Origin: an uncultured Lachnospiraceae bacterium
GTDB taxonomy: Bacteria; Bacillota; Clostridia; Lachnospirales; Lachnospiraceae
DNA: 15,045 bases
Assembly: GCA_902797705.1 (NCBI GenBank)
Contig: CADBTX010000146.1
Span: 1-15,045 of the forward strand
Direction of reading: 5' to 3'
Below, piece by piece: positions 6,914-13,726 of this stretch. Each line of letters opens with the position of its first letter. Position 1 is the first letter of the stretch. Both the position numbers and the translations under genes were made by a program. A model generated the notes under the pieces. That model did no database searches. It had not been told where the DNA came from and worked only from the letters and a program-made list of their open reading frames with translations.

Positions 6914-7543
6914 TCAGAATCCCAGATCATCATTTACCAGGATGACATGGATCCTGTCCTTATGCCGTGAAAATCTGGTGATAAGGAACTGACAGCAGAT
7001 AGTGTCCGGAGATTTACAGTCAAAGCAGGAGCCCTTTTCCACACAGGGGGTGGATACTCCCACACGCAGGGCATTTATGGGAGCTGCCACGCTCCTTGCC
7101 CTTTTCATTGCTGCGTCCGAATCATTGCATACCTTGTTCATCCCTATGATGAAGAGAACCTTCTTCGGTCCCTGGGCAATGGCCGAAACCCGGTTGGAAT
7201 TCCCGTCGATATTGACCATCACTCCGTCTTCTGTAATGGCATTGGCACTGGAGATAAAAAAGTCCGCGTCATAGGTCTTAAGCATGGCGGTCCTCTTATC
7301 CGCTTCCTTGTCCCTGTCTATAAAATCATAATTCCCCTCTTTCAGGGCGTCCACCAGTCCGATCTCATAGGCGCTCATGCAGCCGCCCATTCCTACGACA
7401 CTTCCCTCCGGGATAAATGCCAGGGCCTTCTCCAGCGCCTCCTCCTTATTCTCGGCATATTCCGCGGTCATGTTTCTGGACTCCAGTCCCTTTATGACCC
7501 TCTGCCCAAGCAGCCGGTTTCTTTTGCTGATGTTTTCGTTCAT
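6914..7543 (-). CDS. LUD-domain protein (LutC/YkgG-like)
   Basis: A 209-residue cytoplasmic protein of the LUD family (PF02589), which includes subunits of lactate-oxidation complexes. Family motifs: GSVVGMGGCMSAYEIGLVDAL (47-67), the segment DADFFISSANAITEDG (92-107), VNIDGNSNRVSAIAQGPKKV (110-129) and IGMNKV (133-138). A cysteine cluster near the C-terminus (C167, C173, C176, C183/C184) could bind a metal or an Fe-S cluster; it is common, from memory, in this short clostridial branch. There is no LutA or LutB neighbour, so a lactate role is not supported here, and the exact function is unknown. ATG 7541-7543 has a strong AAGGAGG upstream. It lies 12 bp after the DUF218 gene and is probably cotranscribed with it. 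Confidence 0.88.
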   Translation of the reverse strand: MNENISKRNRLLGQRVIKGLESRNMTAEYAENKEEALEKALAFIPEGSVVGMGGCMSAYEIGLVDALKEGNYDFIDRDKEADKRTAMLKTYDADFFISSANAITEDGVMVNIDGNSNRVSAIAQGPKKVLFIIGMNKVCNDSDAAMKRARSVAAPINALRVGVSTPCVEKGSCFDCKSPDTICCQFLITRFSRHKDRIHVILVNDDLGF

Positions 7544-7555
7544 TTTGGATCCTCC

Positions 7556-8590
7556 TTACAAGAATGATACTGCGGCAAAGATCGCCGCCACTATTATATG
7601 CACCTTTATAAACATGAGTACGATTGCCACCATCTCGCGGAAAAAGGCGTTCGGCCAGAAATACCACTTTGTCCCGCTCCCGATGACAAGCGCATTCATG
7701 AGGCCGGCCCGATGGGCCAGCATGCCGCTTCTCAGGACATGGAAATTCGTTGTGACCACGGCAACCTTCGGATCATCCATAAGGCCGTCCATGATCTCCT
7801 TTGAAAAGATCAGGTTTTCCCGGGTATTCCTGGACTTCTTTTCGGGAAACACCTCGTAGTCTTCCGCACTGTGACTTAAGAGATATAACTCCATGGCTGA
7901 ACCCTCGCTCATGGGTTCGTCTTTGCCCTGTCCGCCGGATGGCACATATTTCACGGGCTTTCCGGTCCTTATCTCCTGCTCCCAGGCAAAGTGGATCGCT
8001 TTATTTACCCGGCCTTTAAGGAGCGGCCTTACCTTTCCCTTCCTGCTTATGGAGCACCCCAGTATCACGGCAAAATCCCTGTCATATTTCGGCTCTATCT
8101 TTAGTACCGCATAGCCAATTATGCAGATGGAGAGCAGGGTGCACTCCGCATAGCAGAGCATGAGCCGGGAGAAGATCAGGATCCCGGACATGAATTCCGG
8201 CATGCGGTTTAAGGGTCTCCATATGATATTGATGGTGATAAGATAGGCGGCGCTGAATAAGAGCCCCAGGAAATTGCTCCGTCGGAACCCCTCATTTTTT
8301 AACAGAGCTGCGTTGCTTATGCATAAAAAAAGACAAAGGAAGCTGATGGGAATGAACAGCACCCTTGAAAACTGCCAGACAAAGGCCGCCGCAGCTGTAG
8401 TCAGAACTTTTTCCTCCCCGTATGAAGAAGAAAAAGAAGCGGCCCGGCCTATGATTATGGCCAAAAGAAGTATGATCACACTGGTGATGGCAATATTCCT
8501 GTAGGCGTAGGGATTATTTTTAAATGATCTGAAAAGCAGATAAAACAGCCCCACACAGGCTGCCATCAATACAACATCTATTACAGGCAT
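7556..8590 (-). CDS. Membrane protein with DUF218/YdcF (ElyC/SanA-type) domain
   Basis: A 344-residue protein. The N-terminal half has five likely membrane segments (about 3-22, 32-50, 69-92, 104-124, 138-163). The DUF218 domain then spans about 170-315: FAVILGCSIS (173-182), RPLLKGRVNKAI (188-199), PSGGQGKDEPMSEGSAM (217-233), EKKSRNTREN (250-259) and VVTTNFHVLRS (278-288). A final hydrophobic stretch (about 319-344) suggests a last membrane helix. Family members are linked to cell-envelope functions, but the biochemical role is generally unknown, so I assign none. An in-frame TAA lies four codons upstream of ATG 8588-8590, which fixes the earliest start. AAAGGAG is 21 bases from the ATG, too far for normal use, and the promoter position suggests a leaderless message. 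Confidence 0.88.
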   Translation of the reverse strand: MPVIDVVLMAACVGLFYLLFRSFKNNPYAYRNIAITSVIILLLAIIIGRAASFSSSYGEEKVLTTAAAAFVWQFSRVLFIPISFLCLFLCISNAALLKNEGFRRSNFLGLLFSAAYLITINIIWRPLNRMPEFMSGILIFSRLMLCYAECTLLSICIIGYAVLKIEPKYDRDFAVILGCSISRKGKVRPLLKGRVNKAIHFAWEQEIRTGKPVKYVPSGGQGKDEPMSEGSAMELYLLSHSAEDYEVFPEKKSRNTRENLIFSKEIMDGLMDDPKVAVVTTNFHVLRSGMLAHRAGLMNALVIGSGTKWYFWPNAFFREMVAIVLMFIKVHIIVAAIFAAVSFL

Positions 8591-8596
8591 ATTGTT

Positions 8597-8625
8597 ATTT
8601 TAATCGACAAACTCCTTTCTTGCAA
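8597..8625 (-). promoter_or_regulatory. Sigma-A promoter of the DUF218/LUD operon
   Basis: On the minus strand TTGCAA (8620-8625, 4/6) is followed after 17 bp by TAAAAT (8597-8602, 5/6). Only six bases separate the -10 box from the ATG of the DUF218 gene, so the predicted transcription start falls on or next to the start codon. The AAAGGAG seen upstream of the gene lies inside the spacer of this promoter. Confidence 0.55.
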
Positions 8626-8657
8626 TTCGGGAAAGGGCTGATTTCATATGCGCAGTA

Positions 8658-8666
8658 TGCTAAAAT
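8658..8666 (+). promoter_or_regulatory. Extended -10 promoter for the lectin-domain lipoprotein gene
   Basis: TGCTAAAAT is an extended -10 element (TG-N-TAAAAT). The -35 position (8638-8643, CTGATT) is weak, as often with extended -10 promoters. Predicted start near 8673 gives a leader of about 100 bases. It faces away from the DUF218 promoter, with the -35 regions about 12 bp apart. Confidence 0.5.
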
Positions 8667-8687
8667 GACAGAGGCACTATTCCAATA

Positions 8688-8712
8688 CCGTTAAGGGATA
8701 TCAACTTAACGG
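8688..8712. promoter_or_regulatory. Inverted repeat in the divergent promoter region, possible operator or leader hairpin
   Basis: CCGTTAAG (8688-8695) and CTTAACGG (8705-8712) form a perfect 8-bp inverted repeat around a 9-bp spacer, just downstream of the predicted plus-strand start site. The period of about 17 bp between arm centres would suit a dimeric repressor; it could also fold as an RNA hairpin. No cognate regulator is encoded in the window. Confidence 0.4.
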
Positions 8713-8726
8713 CATATGTACTGTTA

Positions 8727-8744
8727 TTCCGGACGTTTCCGGAA
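8727..8744. repeat. Two TTCCGGA copies 10 bp apart in the leader of the lipoprotein gene
   Basis: TTCCGGA occurs at 8727-8733 and again at 8737-8743, one helical turn apart, and the pair also forms an imperfect palindrome. Its position between promoter and ribosome binding site could be a regulator site or an RNA hairpin. No function can be assigned from sequence. Confidence 0.3.
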
Positions 8745-8774
8745 GAAAACCGCCTTAAAGGAAGGATAGAGGTT

Positions 8775-10028
8775 ATGTCTCGCAAAATACGCAAATCATT
8801 ACTTTTCACACTGATAGGGTTAGTCGCATTATTCTCAGCCTGCGGTTCTGATAAGGGATCCGCCACCAAAAATGAAGAAGCCTCCGAAACGGCTCTTCAG
8901 GATAAGGGGGAGGACAGCGGCTCTGCAGAAAATGCCGGGGCAGATGAGGGCAGCATGCAGCAGAAGGGTTCTCCCGCACCTCTCTCCTCAGACAGTACAA
9001 AAGAAGCGGCAAAAGAGGATGCCGGCTCCAAAAATCCCTGGGCCAAAGCCTACTTTGACTACCTTATTGATTTCGAAAGAAATTCCATAGACAGCTACGG
9101 CGGTCCGGAAGACCGGGACTATGATTATCTCTATGTAAATGACGATGATATCCCGGAGCTTTTACTCCAGGGACAGGATGAGGCCACAGGAAACCTCATT
9201 CTCACCTATAACGATGGCGCTGTTGACGAACTGCAGACCTCCAGGCTTAATTTTGATTACATCGAAAGAGGAAACATACTCAACAATTCAGATGGACACA
9301 TGGGCTATTATCACGATCTCATCTACTCCATTGAAAACGGAAAATGGGTAGAAAAAGCCACGGGAGAATACTATGTGGATGACAATTCCGTGGACTGGAG
9401 CGATGAGGACCTGATCTACGAATGGAACGGAGAAACGGTCAGTAAAGAGGACTATGACAAAGAACTTGATAAGATCTTCGACCGGACCCGCGCCGTTCCC
9501 GGCGTGGGAACTCTCAGCTATGACGATATGCTGGAAACCCTTCTGGATGATTCCGAAGGGATCGAAAGCAGCTACCTTAAGGATAACAACGCCATCCACA
9601 AATACGAGGTCATCGTGAAGGATGTCACCTGGGATGAGGCCCTGAAAGAGTGCAAAGAAAAGGGCGGTTACCTTGCACGGATCAATACGGATGCGGAACA
9701 GTATTATCTGGAGGACCTTCTCAGTAAAAACGGACAGGAAAAGCTTGTGCTCTGGATCGGAGGCCGGCTGAACCCCGAAGACGGCCACTATCACTGGTTT
9801 GACGGAGAGAACTATTCCCGTGTCTCCCTGGATGAAAGCAACTATTACCGCTTCCGCTGGCTCAACGGGGAACCCAGCTACACGGGAAAGGATGCCGACG
9901 GCAATGATGCGGAGGAAAACTGCATGTGCATGTTCCGGTCCCAGGGCTTCTGGAAGTGGAATGACACCCCCGCGGATATCTCCGCCTTCTATAAGGGACG
10001 GGTCGCCTATATCTGCGAATTTGAATGA
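8775..10028 (+). CDS. Lipoprotein with C-terminal C-type-lectin-like domain
   Basis: A 417-residue surface lipoprotein. Signal peptide 1-22 with lipobox FSAC, lipid anchor Cys23. Residues 24-87 are a low-complexity linker rich in Glu, Ala, Ser and Lys, typical of a wall-spanning stalk. Residues about 88-240 form a module with YLYVNDDDIPELLLQG (118-133), DYIERGNILNN (161-171), a Gly/Tyr-rich stretch and YEWNGETVSKEDYDKEL (215-231). I recall similar modules in other Lachnospiraceae lipoproteins; no function is known to me. Residues 277-417 match a C-type-lectin-like fold: WDEALKECKEKGGYLARI (286-303), WIGG (327-330), WLNGEPS (362-368), EENC (380-383), WKWNDTP (393-399) and YICEF (412-416). Cys293/Cys414 and Cys383/Cys385 are candidates for disulfides. 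EPS at the usual EPN site makes classical calcium-dependent mannose binding doubtful. AAAGGAAGG precedes the ATG. Confidence 0.85.
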   Translation: MSRKIRKSLLFTLIGLVALFSACGSDKGSATKNEEASETALQDKGEDSGSAENAGADEGSMQQKGSPAPLSSDSTKEAAKEDAGSKNPWAKAYFDYLIDFERNSIDSYGGPEDRDYDYLYVNDDDIPELLLQGQDEATGNLILTYNDGAVDELQTSRLNFDYIERGNILNNSDGHMGYYHDLIYSIENGKWVEKATGEYYVDDNSVDWSDEDLIYEWNGETVSKEDYDKELDKIFDRTRAVPGVGTLSYDDMLETLLDDSEGIESSYLKDNNAIHKYEVIVKDVTWDEALKECKEKGGYLARINTDAEQYYLEDLLSKNGQEKLVLWIGGRLNPEDGHYHWFDGENYSRVSLDESNYYRFRWLNGEPSYTGKDADGNDAEENCMCMFRSQGFWKWNDTPADISAFYKGRVAYICEFE

Positions 10029-10048
10029 TCCCTGCCCTTTTATTTACC

Positions 10049-10077
10049 TTGCTACACCTACCATATATTGTTATAAT
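10049..10077 (+). promoter_or_regulatory. Strong sigma-A extended -10 promoter of the FIST/MCP operon
   Basis: TTGCTA (10049-10054, 4/6) is followed after exactly 17 bp by a perfect TATAAT (10072-10077) preceded by TG-N. The predicted start near 10084 leaves a leader of about 142 bases before the FIST gene. No sigma-28 type box (TAAA with GCCGATAA), often used for chemotaxis genes, was seen. Confidence 0.75.
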
Positions 10078-10083
10078 TTTACT

Positions 10084-10225
10084 GCCGGAGTGCATTTTTC
10101 AGAACTGTCACTTGCGAAACCGCAGGTTAAGTATGAAGACCCGGGCATTATGGAGTAATGAATGTTATAGGGGAAAAAACTACCTGTTTACCACGTTTTA
10201 AGCATTCAAAGATTGGAGAAAATGT
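10084..10225 (+). promoter_or_regulatory. Long leader of the FIST/MCP operon with two hairpins
   Basis: Between the promoter and the FIST ATG the RNA can form ACTTGCG-AAAC-CGCAGGT (10110-10127; 7 pairs with one G-U) and CATTA-TGGAG-TAATG (10146-10160; 5 pairs). No U-tract terminator follows either of them. The rest of the leader, to the ribosome binding site GGAG at 10215-10218, is A/T-rich. I do not recognise a known riboswitch class. Structure and length are what is seen; control by the leader is only a possibility. Confidence 0.35.
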
Positions 10226-11281
10226 ATGAAGATGCTCTATGGTATCAGCGCTTCCGGCAGGATATCCGACGCGCTGAGAGGAATTTCTTCGCCGAAGCTT
10301 CTCATAATGACAAGCCCGGCGGATCGTTTCGAGGAGAACGTAGCAGAACTGGAAAAAGCATTTCCCGGCGTACCCAGTATAGGCTGTATAGCCATGGGAT
10401 ATGAGAGCAAGGTGGAAGAAAAGGGTGCAACCGTCACGGCATTCATTGAAGGTGTCACCTGCGCCGCAGGTGTACTCGAGAACGTATCCACGGCTCCGGC
10501 AAAGAATATAAACAGGCTGCAGGATGATCTTAGCCACATACGGCCCGGCAATAACAATACGGCCATCATAGACTTCTGCGCCGGCAATGATGCCGGTGTT
10601 ATGACTACTGTCAATCTCCTCCTGAAGAGATACAACCTTCAGCTCATGGGTGCCACCGGTGATGCGGGCAAGGTTTCTGCCAACGGCAGCATCTATGAAG
10701 ACGGCATGGCCTATGCGATCATCAAAAACAATTCCGGCAGAGTCAAGGCATATAAGGAAAATATCTATACACCGGTGGACAATGTCAGGCTTCTGGCTTC
10801 CAAGACGGATAAAAGCAGGTATTACATCGGCGAGCTCAACGGCCGCTCTGCAAAGCAGGTATATATGGATCTTACCGGCTGCTCCGAAAGCGGCATCGAG
10901 AACCAGACTTTCACCAATCCTCTGGGCAAGATGATCGGTGAGGATATCTGCATCGTTTCCATTAAGGGCGTTGAGGGCAACGGCATAACCTGCTACAGAC
11001 AGGTAAATGACTCTGATATCCTTACACTTCTGGAGATGAACGATCCCATGGAGGTGGCCCAGAATACGGTCAATGCCATCAGGAGCGATTTCAACAAGGT
11101 GTCCGGCATCTACTCCGTCAACTGTGTATTCAGATATCTTGTTCTGCAGGAAAAGGGCGAACTCAATAACTATCTTGGAAGGATCGCATCCCTTGGAACC
11201 TCCTGCGGACTGGTAGGTTACGGTGAGCACTTCAACGGACAGTTCGTCAATCAGACCATGACATGCATGGTCTTTGAATAA
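10226..11281 (+). CDS. FIST-domain sensor protein
   Basis: A 351-residue soluble protein with FIST_N (about 20-200) and FIST_C (about 200-340) domains. Recognisable features: YGISAS at the N-terminus, FPGVPSIGCIAMGYES (46-61, the TTGGE-like turn region), AIIDFCAGND (113-122), LMGATGDAGK (140-149), and the FIST_C ending GLVGYGEHFNGQFVNQTM (328-345), matching the conserved YGE and N-x-T/TM elements. FIST proteins are proposed sensors of small ligands, perhaps amino acids, and are often fused to or encoded with MCPs, kinases or cyclases. There is no signal peptide or membrane segment, so it acts in the cytoplasm. ATG 10226 has GGAG seven bases upstream. The MCP gene starts 13 bp after its stop codon, which suggests this protein is its ligand-sensing partner. 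Codon use is strongly biased, suggesting good expression. Confidence 0.9.
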   Translation: MKMLYGISASGRISDALRGISSPKLLIMTSPADRFEENVAELEKAFPGVPSIGCIAMGYESKVEEKGATVTAFIEGVTCAAGVLENVSTAPAKNINRLQDDLSHIRPGNNNTAIIDFCAGNDAGVMTTVNLLLKRYNLQLMGATGDAGKVSANGSIYEDGMAYAIIKNNSGRVKAYKENIYTPVDNVRLLASKTDKSRYYIGELNGRSAKQVYMDLTGCSESGIENQTFTNPLGKMIGEDICIVSIKGVEGNGITCYRQVNDSDILTLLEMNDPMEVAQNTVNAIRSDFNKVSGIYSVNCVFRYLVLQEKGELNNYLGRIASLGTSCGLVGYGEHFNGQFVNQTMTCMVFE

Positions 11282-11294
11282 AAGGAGGCTATAG

Positions 11295-12254
11295 ATGTTC
11301 GGAAGAAAAAAAGATATAGACAATACGGACGTGACCGCGGCGAACAGCAGGAGTGAAGCAGCCGAAAAGGCAAAAAAGGCAGCTGCGCTTAATTATATCG
11401 CCGATTCCATCAAGGATTGCCAGAAGAGTCTGGTATCCAACGAACTGGATTCCCTTACTGAGCTTAAGGATATCACCGACACCTTCGGCGAAGTTATGAA
11501 GGGCAATGAAGAACTCAAAAATGACATCTACGGCTTCGGTGAGGTATTTGACAAGGTCAACGAGACCACCTCGAGATTCGATGAAGTGAGAAGCGATATA
11601 GAAAAGAGTGTGAGAACAGCCCAGGATACGGTAGGCGAGCTTAAAGACAGCTCAGAGAATGTAAGGAATACCTTCAATGAGATGGAAAAGGGCTTTGAGA
11701 GTTTTAAGGGCTCTGTTGACGAGATCGCCGGCTACATGAAGCAGATCGTTGGCATCGCTTCACAGACCAATCTCCTCGCCCTCAATGCCTCCATCGAGGC
11801 CGCCAGAGCGGGCGAAGCCGGCAGGGGATTTGCGGTGGTGGCTGAAGAAGTACGTAAGCTTGCCGATGAGATCAAGGTACTCATCGAGCAGGTAAATACC
11901 TCCATCAGTAATGTAGGTGAAGAAAGCGACAAGCTCACCGAGAGCATGAGAGCCTCGGTTGAAAGCCTGGATTCCAGCCTTGAAAACGTGGATAAGACCT
12001 ACGCCGCCTTCGATGAGATCATCGTAAGCGCCGACAAGTCCGGAGAGGTTAAGGAAGAGATCGCAGGTGCGGCAAATGAGGCAGGAACAAAGATAGAAGC
12101 TCTGGAGAAGAGATTTGATCTTATAAACAGCGACTGCGACAGGCTTCTGGGACAGATCGGCAGAGTCAATGACCTCGGTACTACTAAGAGCGGTCTCTTC
12201 GAGAATCTTGACAACCTGGTATCACAGATCAATCCCATCGTATCAGGGAAATGA
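11295..12254 (+). CDS. Soluble methyl-accepting chemotaxis protein
   Basis: A 319-residue, almost wholly alpha-helical coiled-coil protein with no membrane segment and no recognisable sensor domain of its own. The hairpin tip that binds CheA and CheW is at about 151-191: [20 protein letters not shown] (151-170), then [21 protein letters not shown]. The two helical arms (about 33-170 and 175-312) are of similar length. The N-terminus (1-30) is charged and probably flexible. No C-terminal CheR/CheB tether pentapeptide is seen. It is encoded 13 bp after the FIST gene with AAAGGAGG before its ATG. Inference: FIST binds a cytoplasmic ligand and docks on this protein, feeding the chemotaxis kinase or another CheA pathway. 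Folded repeat DNA follows directly and probably ends the transcript. Confidence 0.95.
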   Translation: MFGRKKDIDNTDVTAANSRSEAAEKAKKAAALNYIADSIKDCQKSLVSNELDSLTELKDITDTFGEVMKGNEELKNDIYGFGEVFDKVNETTSRFDEVRSDIEKSVRTAQDTVGELKDSSENVRNTFNEMEKGFESFKGSVDEIAGYMKQIVGIASQTNLLALNASIEAARAGEAGRGFAVVAEEVRKLADEIKVLIEQVNTSISNVGEESDKLTESMRASVESLDSSLENVDKTYAAFDEIIVSADKSGEVKEEIAGAANEAGTKIEALEKRFDLINSDCDRLLGQIGRVNDLGTTKSGLFENLDNLVSQINPIVSGK

Positions 12255-12260
12255 TCTAAC

Positions 12261-12424
12261 CCCCTCATCCGGCTGCCATCGGCAAGGTGGCTGCGAAGCA
12301 CGCTCGCCTCTAAGCCTTCCCCCGAAGGGGCAAAACATGCCAGTGGCATGTTTTGAATGGCGTATTGCCGCACTGTGTGCGGCTGCCATCGGTAAGGTGG
12401 CTGCGTTAGCAGCCGGATGAGGGG
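12261..12424. repeat. Folded intergenic repeat (REP/MITE-like), 164 bp with 16-bp terminal inverted repeats
   Basis: CCCCTCATCCGGCTGC (12261-12276) and its exact reverse complement (12409-12424) bound the element. Inside are two 25-bp direct repeats (12271-12295 and 12381-12405) differing at one base (C12283 versus T12393), a CCCC-GAA-GGGG hairpin (12320-12330), an 11-bp perfect palindrome with a 3-base loop (12331-12355) and GCCGCAC-TGT-GTGCGGC (12367-12383). It fills the whole gap between two convergent genes, starting 6 bp after one stop codon and ending 9 bp before the other. CCCCTCATCCG ends with an internal CCTTCCCC block are, from memory, typical of dispersed repeats in gut clostridia. 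It has no coding capacity and no transposase is nearby. Confidence 0.8.
12331..12355. terminator. Candidate bidirectional terminator hairpin inside the repeat
   Basis: CAAAACATGCC pairs with GGCATGTTTTG around the loop AGT. The 11-bp perfect stem lies between convergent genes. Its outer arms give TTTTG in either direction, a short U-rich end instead of a full U-tract, so termination would be modest unless the whole repeat folds. Confidence 0.4.
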
Positions 12425-12433
12425 CATATTTTA

Positions 12434-13726
12434 TTACTGCTCAAAACTTCCATAGGCTTTAACCGCCTCATCTATTGTCATCTCACCCTTTCCTACAGAA
12501 TAACCCGCCTGCCTTAGCTGTATAAACGCATCATCTGTAAGTCCGATGACTTCCGGCGACAGGATCCGGGATTCCGGAACTTCCCCAAAAGCAGCATACA
12601 TACTGTTAAAGGACAGGTCCTTCGTCGGTGACATAAGCCCCTTATTTCTCGCCATCTCATTCAGCTCTGCGGGAGCAACGAGGAAGCGCATAAATTCATT
12701 GGCCAGATCCAGGTTCTGGCTGTTTTTATTAACAGAGAACTGCAGATTCGGCATATCAAGAAAATAAGCCCCTTCATCAGACAGGGGAACAGGAACAAAG
12801 CTGTATGCAAAGGGTTTTGCTATAAATGCCTCCGAACGGCTTTCACGCTTTTTTGTCCCGGATACCGTATCTCCGGAACAGGCCATCATGGGTACGTCTC
12901 CTTCAAAAAAGCGAAGGATCACTGCATCATAATTATTTTCGATCCCTGCGCAGGCATCAAGGTTTACGCAGCCATCCTGTAAAAACTGCTCCAGCTTTTC
13001 AAGTGTAGGCCGCATATACTCGCCGGCTGTGTTGTCCATGGCGTTGAGCTTCTCTACTGCCTCTGCATCATCTTCCACCGTCTTGCAATAGAGCGGGTAA
13101 TCTGTCAAGGTGAAAAGCGAGGTTGTCTCTTCATTGGTGAAGCCCATCATGGGACTCTCATAGCCCTTTTTCCTGAACTCATCGCATACCTTGACCAGTT
13201 CCTTATAGGTTTTGGGAACACTGAGGCCCTCCTTCTCAAAGAGATCATTGTTCACCAGCATGCCATAGGAATTTGAAAATACCGGCACCATAGGAAGAGT
13301 ACCATCCTCCGTATTCAGGATGATATTGCTGCGTATACAGTCAAGATCCAGACCCAGCTTGGGATCCGCCAGATCCTCTGCATATTCTATGGAATCCGTA
13401 TATTGTTCCCGGCCGTACATCCAGGAATAATTGACGTAGATATCAGGGGCATCGTTTCCCTTCAGTACCGTTCCGATCATATTGTTATAATCATCAACCT
13501 TTGTAAAGGTCAGCTCTGCATTGGGATAATACTCATTGAATCTGTCAAATTCCTCTTCCAGCGCTTCAAAGTTATCATATCCGCCGGCCACATTGATATG
13601 CCCTTCTGCGGAGGGATCCAGCGCCGGCTTAAAGCCCTCCTCCGCCGCCTCCTGCTTTTTTCCAGCGCATGCCGTAAGACTGAATACCATCAACCCCGCT
13701 AAGATCATACATATTGCTTTTTTCAT
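12434..13726 (-). CDS. Extracellular solute-binding lipoprotein (family 1-like, sugar/oligosaccharide ABC type)
   Basis: A 430-residue lipoprotein: signal peptide 1-19 (MKKAICMILAGLMVFSLTA), lipobox LTAC with Cys20. The mature part looks like a family 1 solute-binding protein: FDRFNEYYPNAELTF (60-74), GNDAPDIYVNYSWM (90-103), VPVFSNSYGMLVNNDLFEKE (147-166), PKTYKELVKVCDEFRKKGY (171-189), then the C-terminal lobe with NEFMRFLVAPAELNEMARNKG (343-363) and PTKDL. I start at ATG 13724-13726: it opens the signal peptide, and it overlaps the kinase stop as ATGA. The AGGAGG is inside the kinase gene, 13 bases upstream, somewhat far. An open frame continues upstream to 13825 but overlaps the kinase. 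No permease or ATPase follows. Inference: it may feed a remote transporter or present ligand to the kinase. Confidence 0.88.
   Translation of the reverse strand: MKKAICMILAGLMVFSLTACAGKKQEAAEEGFKPALDPSAEGHINVAGGYDNFEALEEEFDRFNEYYPNAELTFTKVDDYNNMIGTVLKGNDAPDIYVNYSWMYGREQYTDSIEYAEDLADPKLGLDLDCIRSNIILNTEDGTLPMVPVFSNSYGMLVNNDLFEKEGLSVPKTYKELVKVCDEFRKKGYESPMMGFTNEETTSLFTLTDYPLYCKTVEDDAEAVEKLNAMDNTAGEYMRPTLEKLEQFLQDGCVNLDACAGIENNYDAVILRFFEGDVPMMACSGDTVSGTKKRESRSEAFIAKPFAYSFVPVPLSDEGAYFLDMPNLQFSVNKNSQNLDLANEFMRFLVAPAELNEMARNKGLMSPTKDLSFNSMYAAFGEVPESRILSPEVIGLTDDAFIQLRQAGYSVGKGEMTIDEAVKAYGSFEQ

Noticed and set aside
8775..10028. Lectin-domain lipoprotein as a target of a diversity-generating retroelement
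   Set aside because: The fold matches known targets, but no reverse transcriptase or template repeat is visible in the window and the C-terminus shows no unusual run of AAC/AAT codons.
9993..10045. Terminator at the end of the lectin-domain gene
   Set aside because: AAGGG-GGG and CCC-CCCTT can pair with a 2x2 internal loop, followed by TTTATTT, but the loop is about 27 bases and the stem starts inside the coding region. Too weak to call.
10084..10225. c-di-GMP (GEMM) riboswitch before the FIST gene
   Set aside because: The conserved GEMM core and tetraloop receptor sequences are not visible; only generic hairpins are.
10148..11323. Long open frame on the minus strand covering the whole FIST gene
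   Set aside because: The plus-strand FIST protein has clear family motifs, ribosome binding site and promoter. The antisense frame has no recognisable domain and results from the biased codon use of the real gene.
12255..12433. CRISPR-like repeats or an RNA gene
   Set aside because: Only two direct repeats, with no regular spacers, and the whole fits a terminal-inverted-repeat element. No tRNA or known RNA signature is seen.
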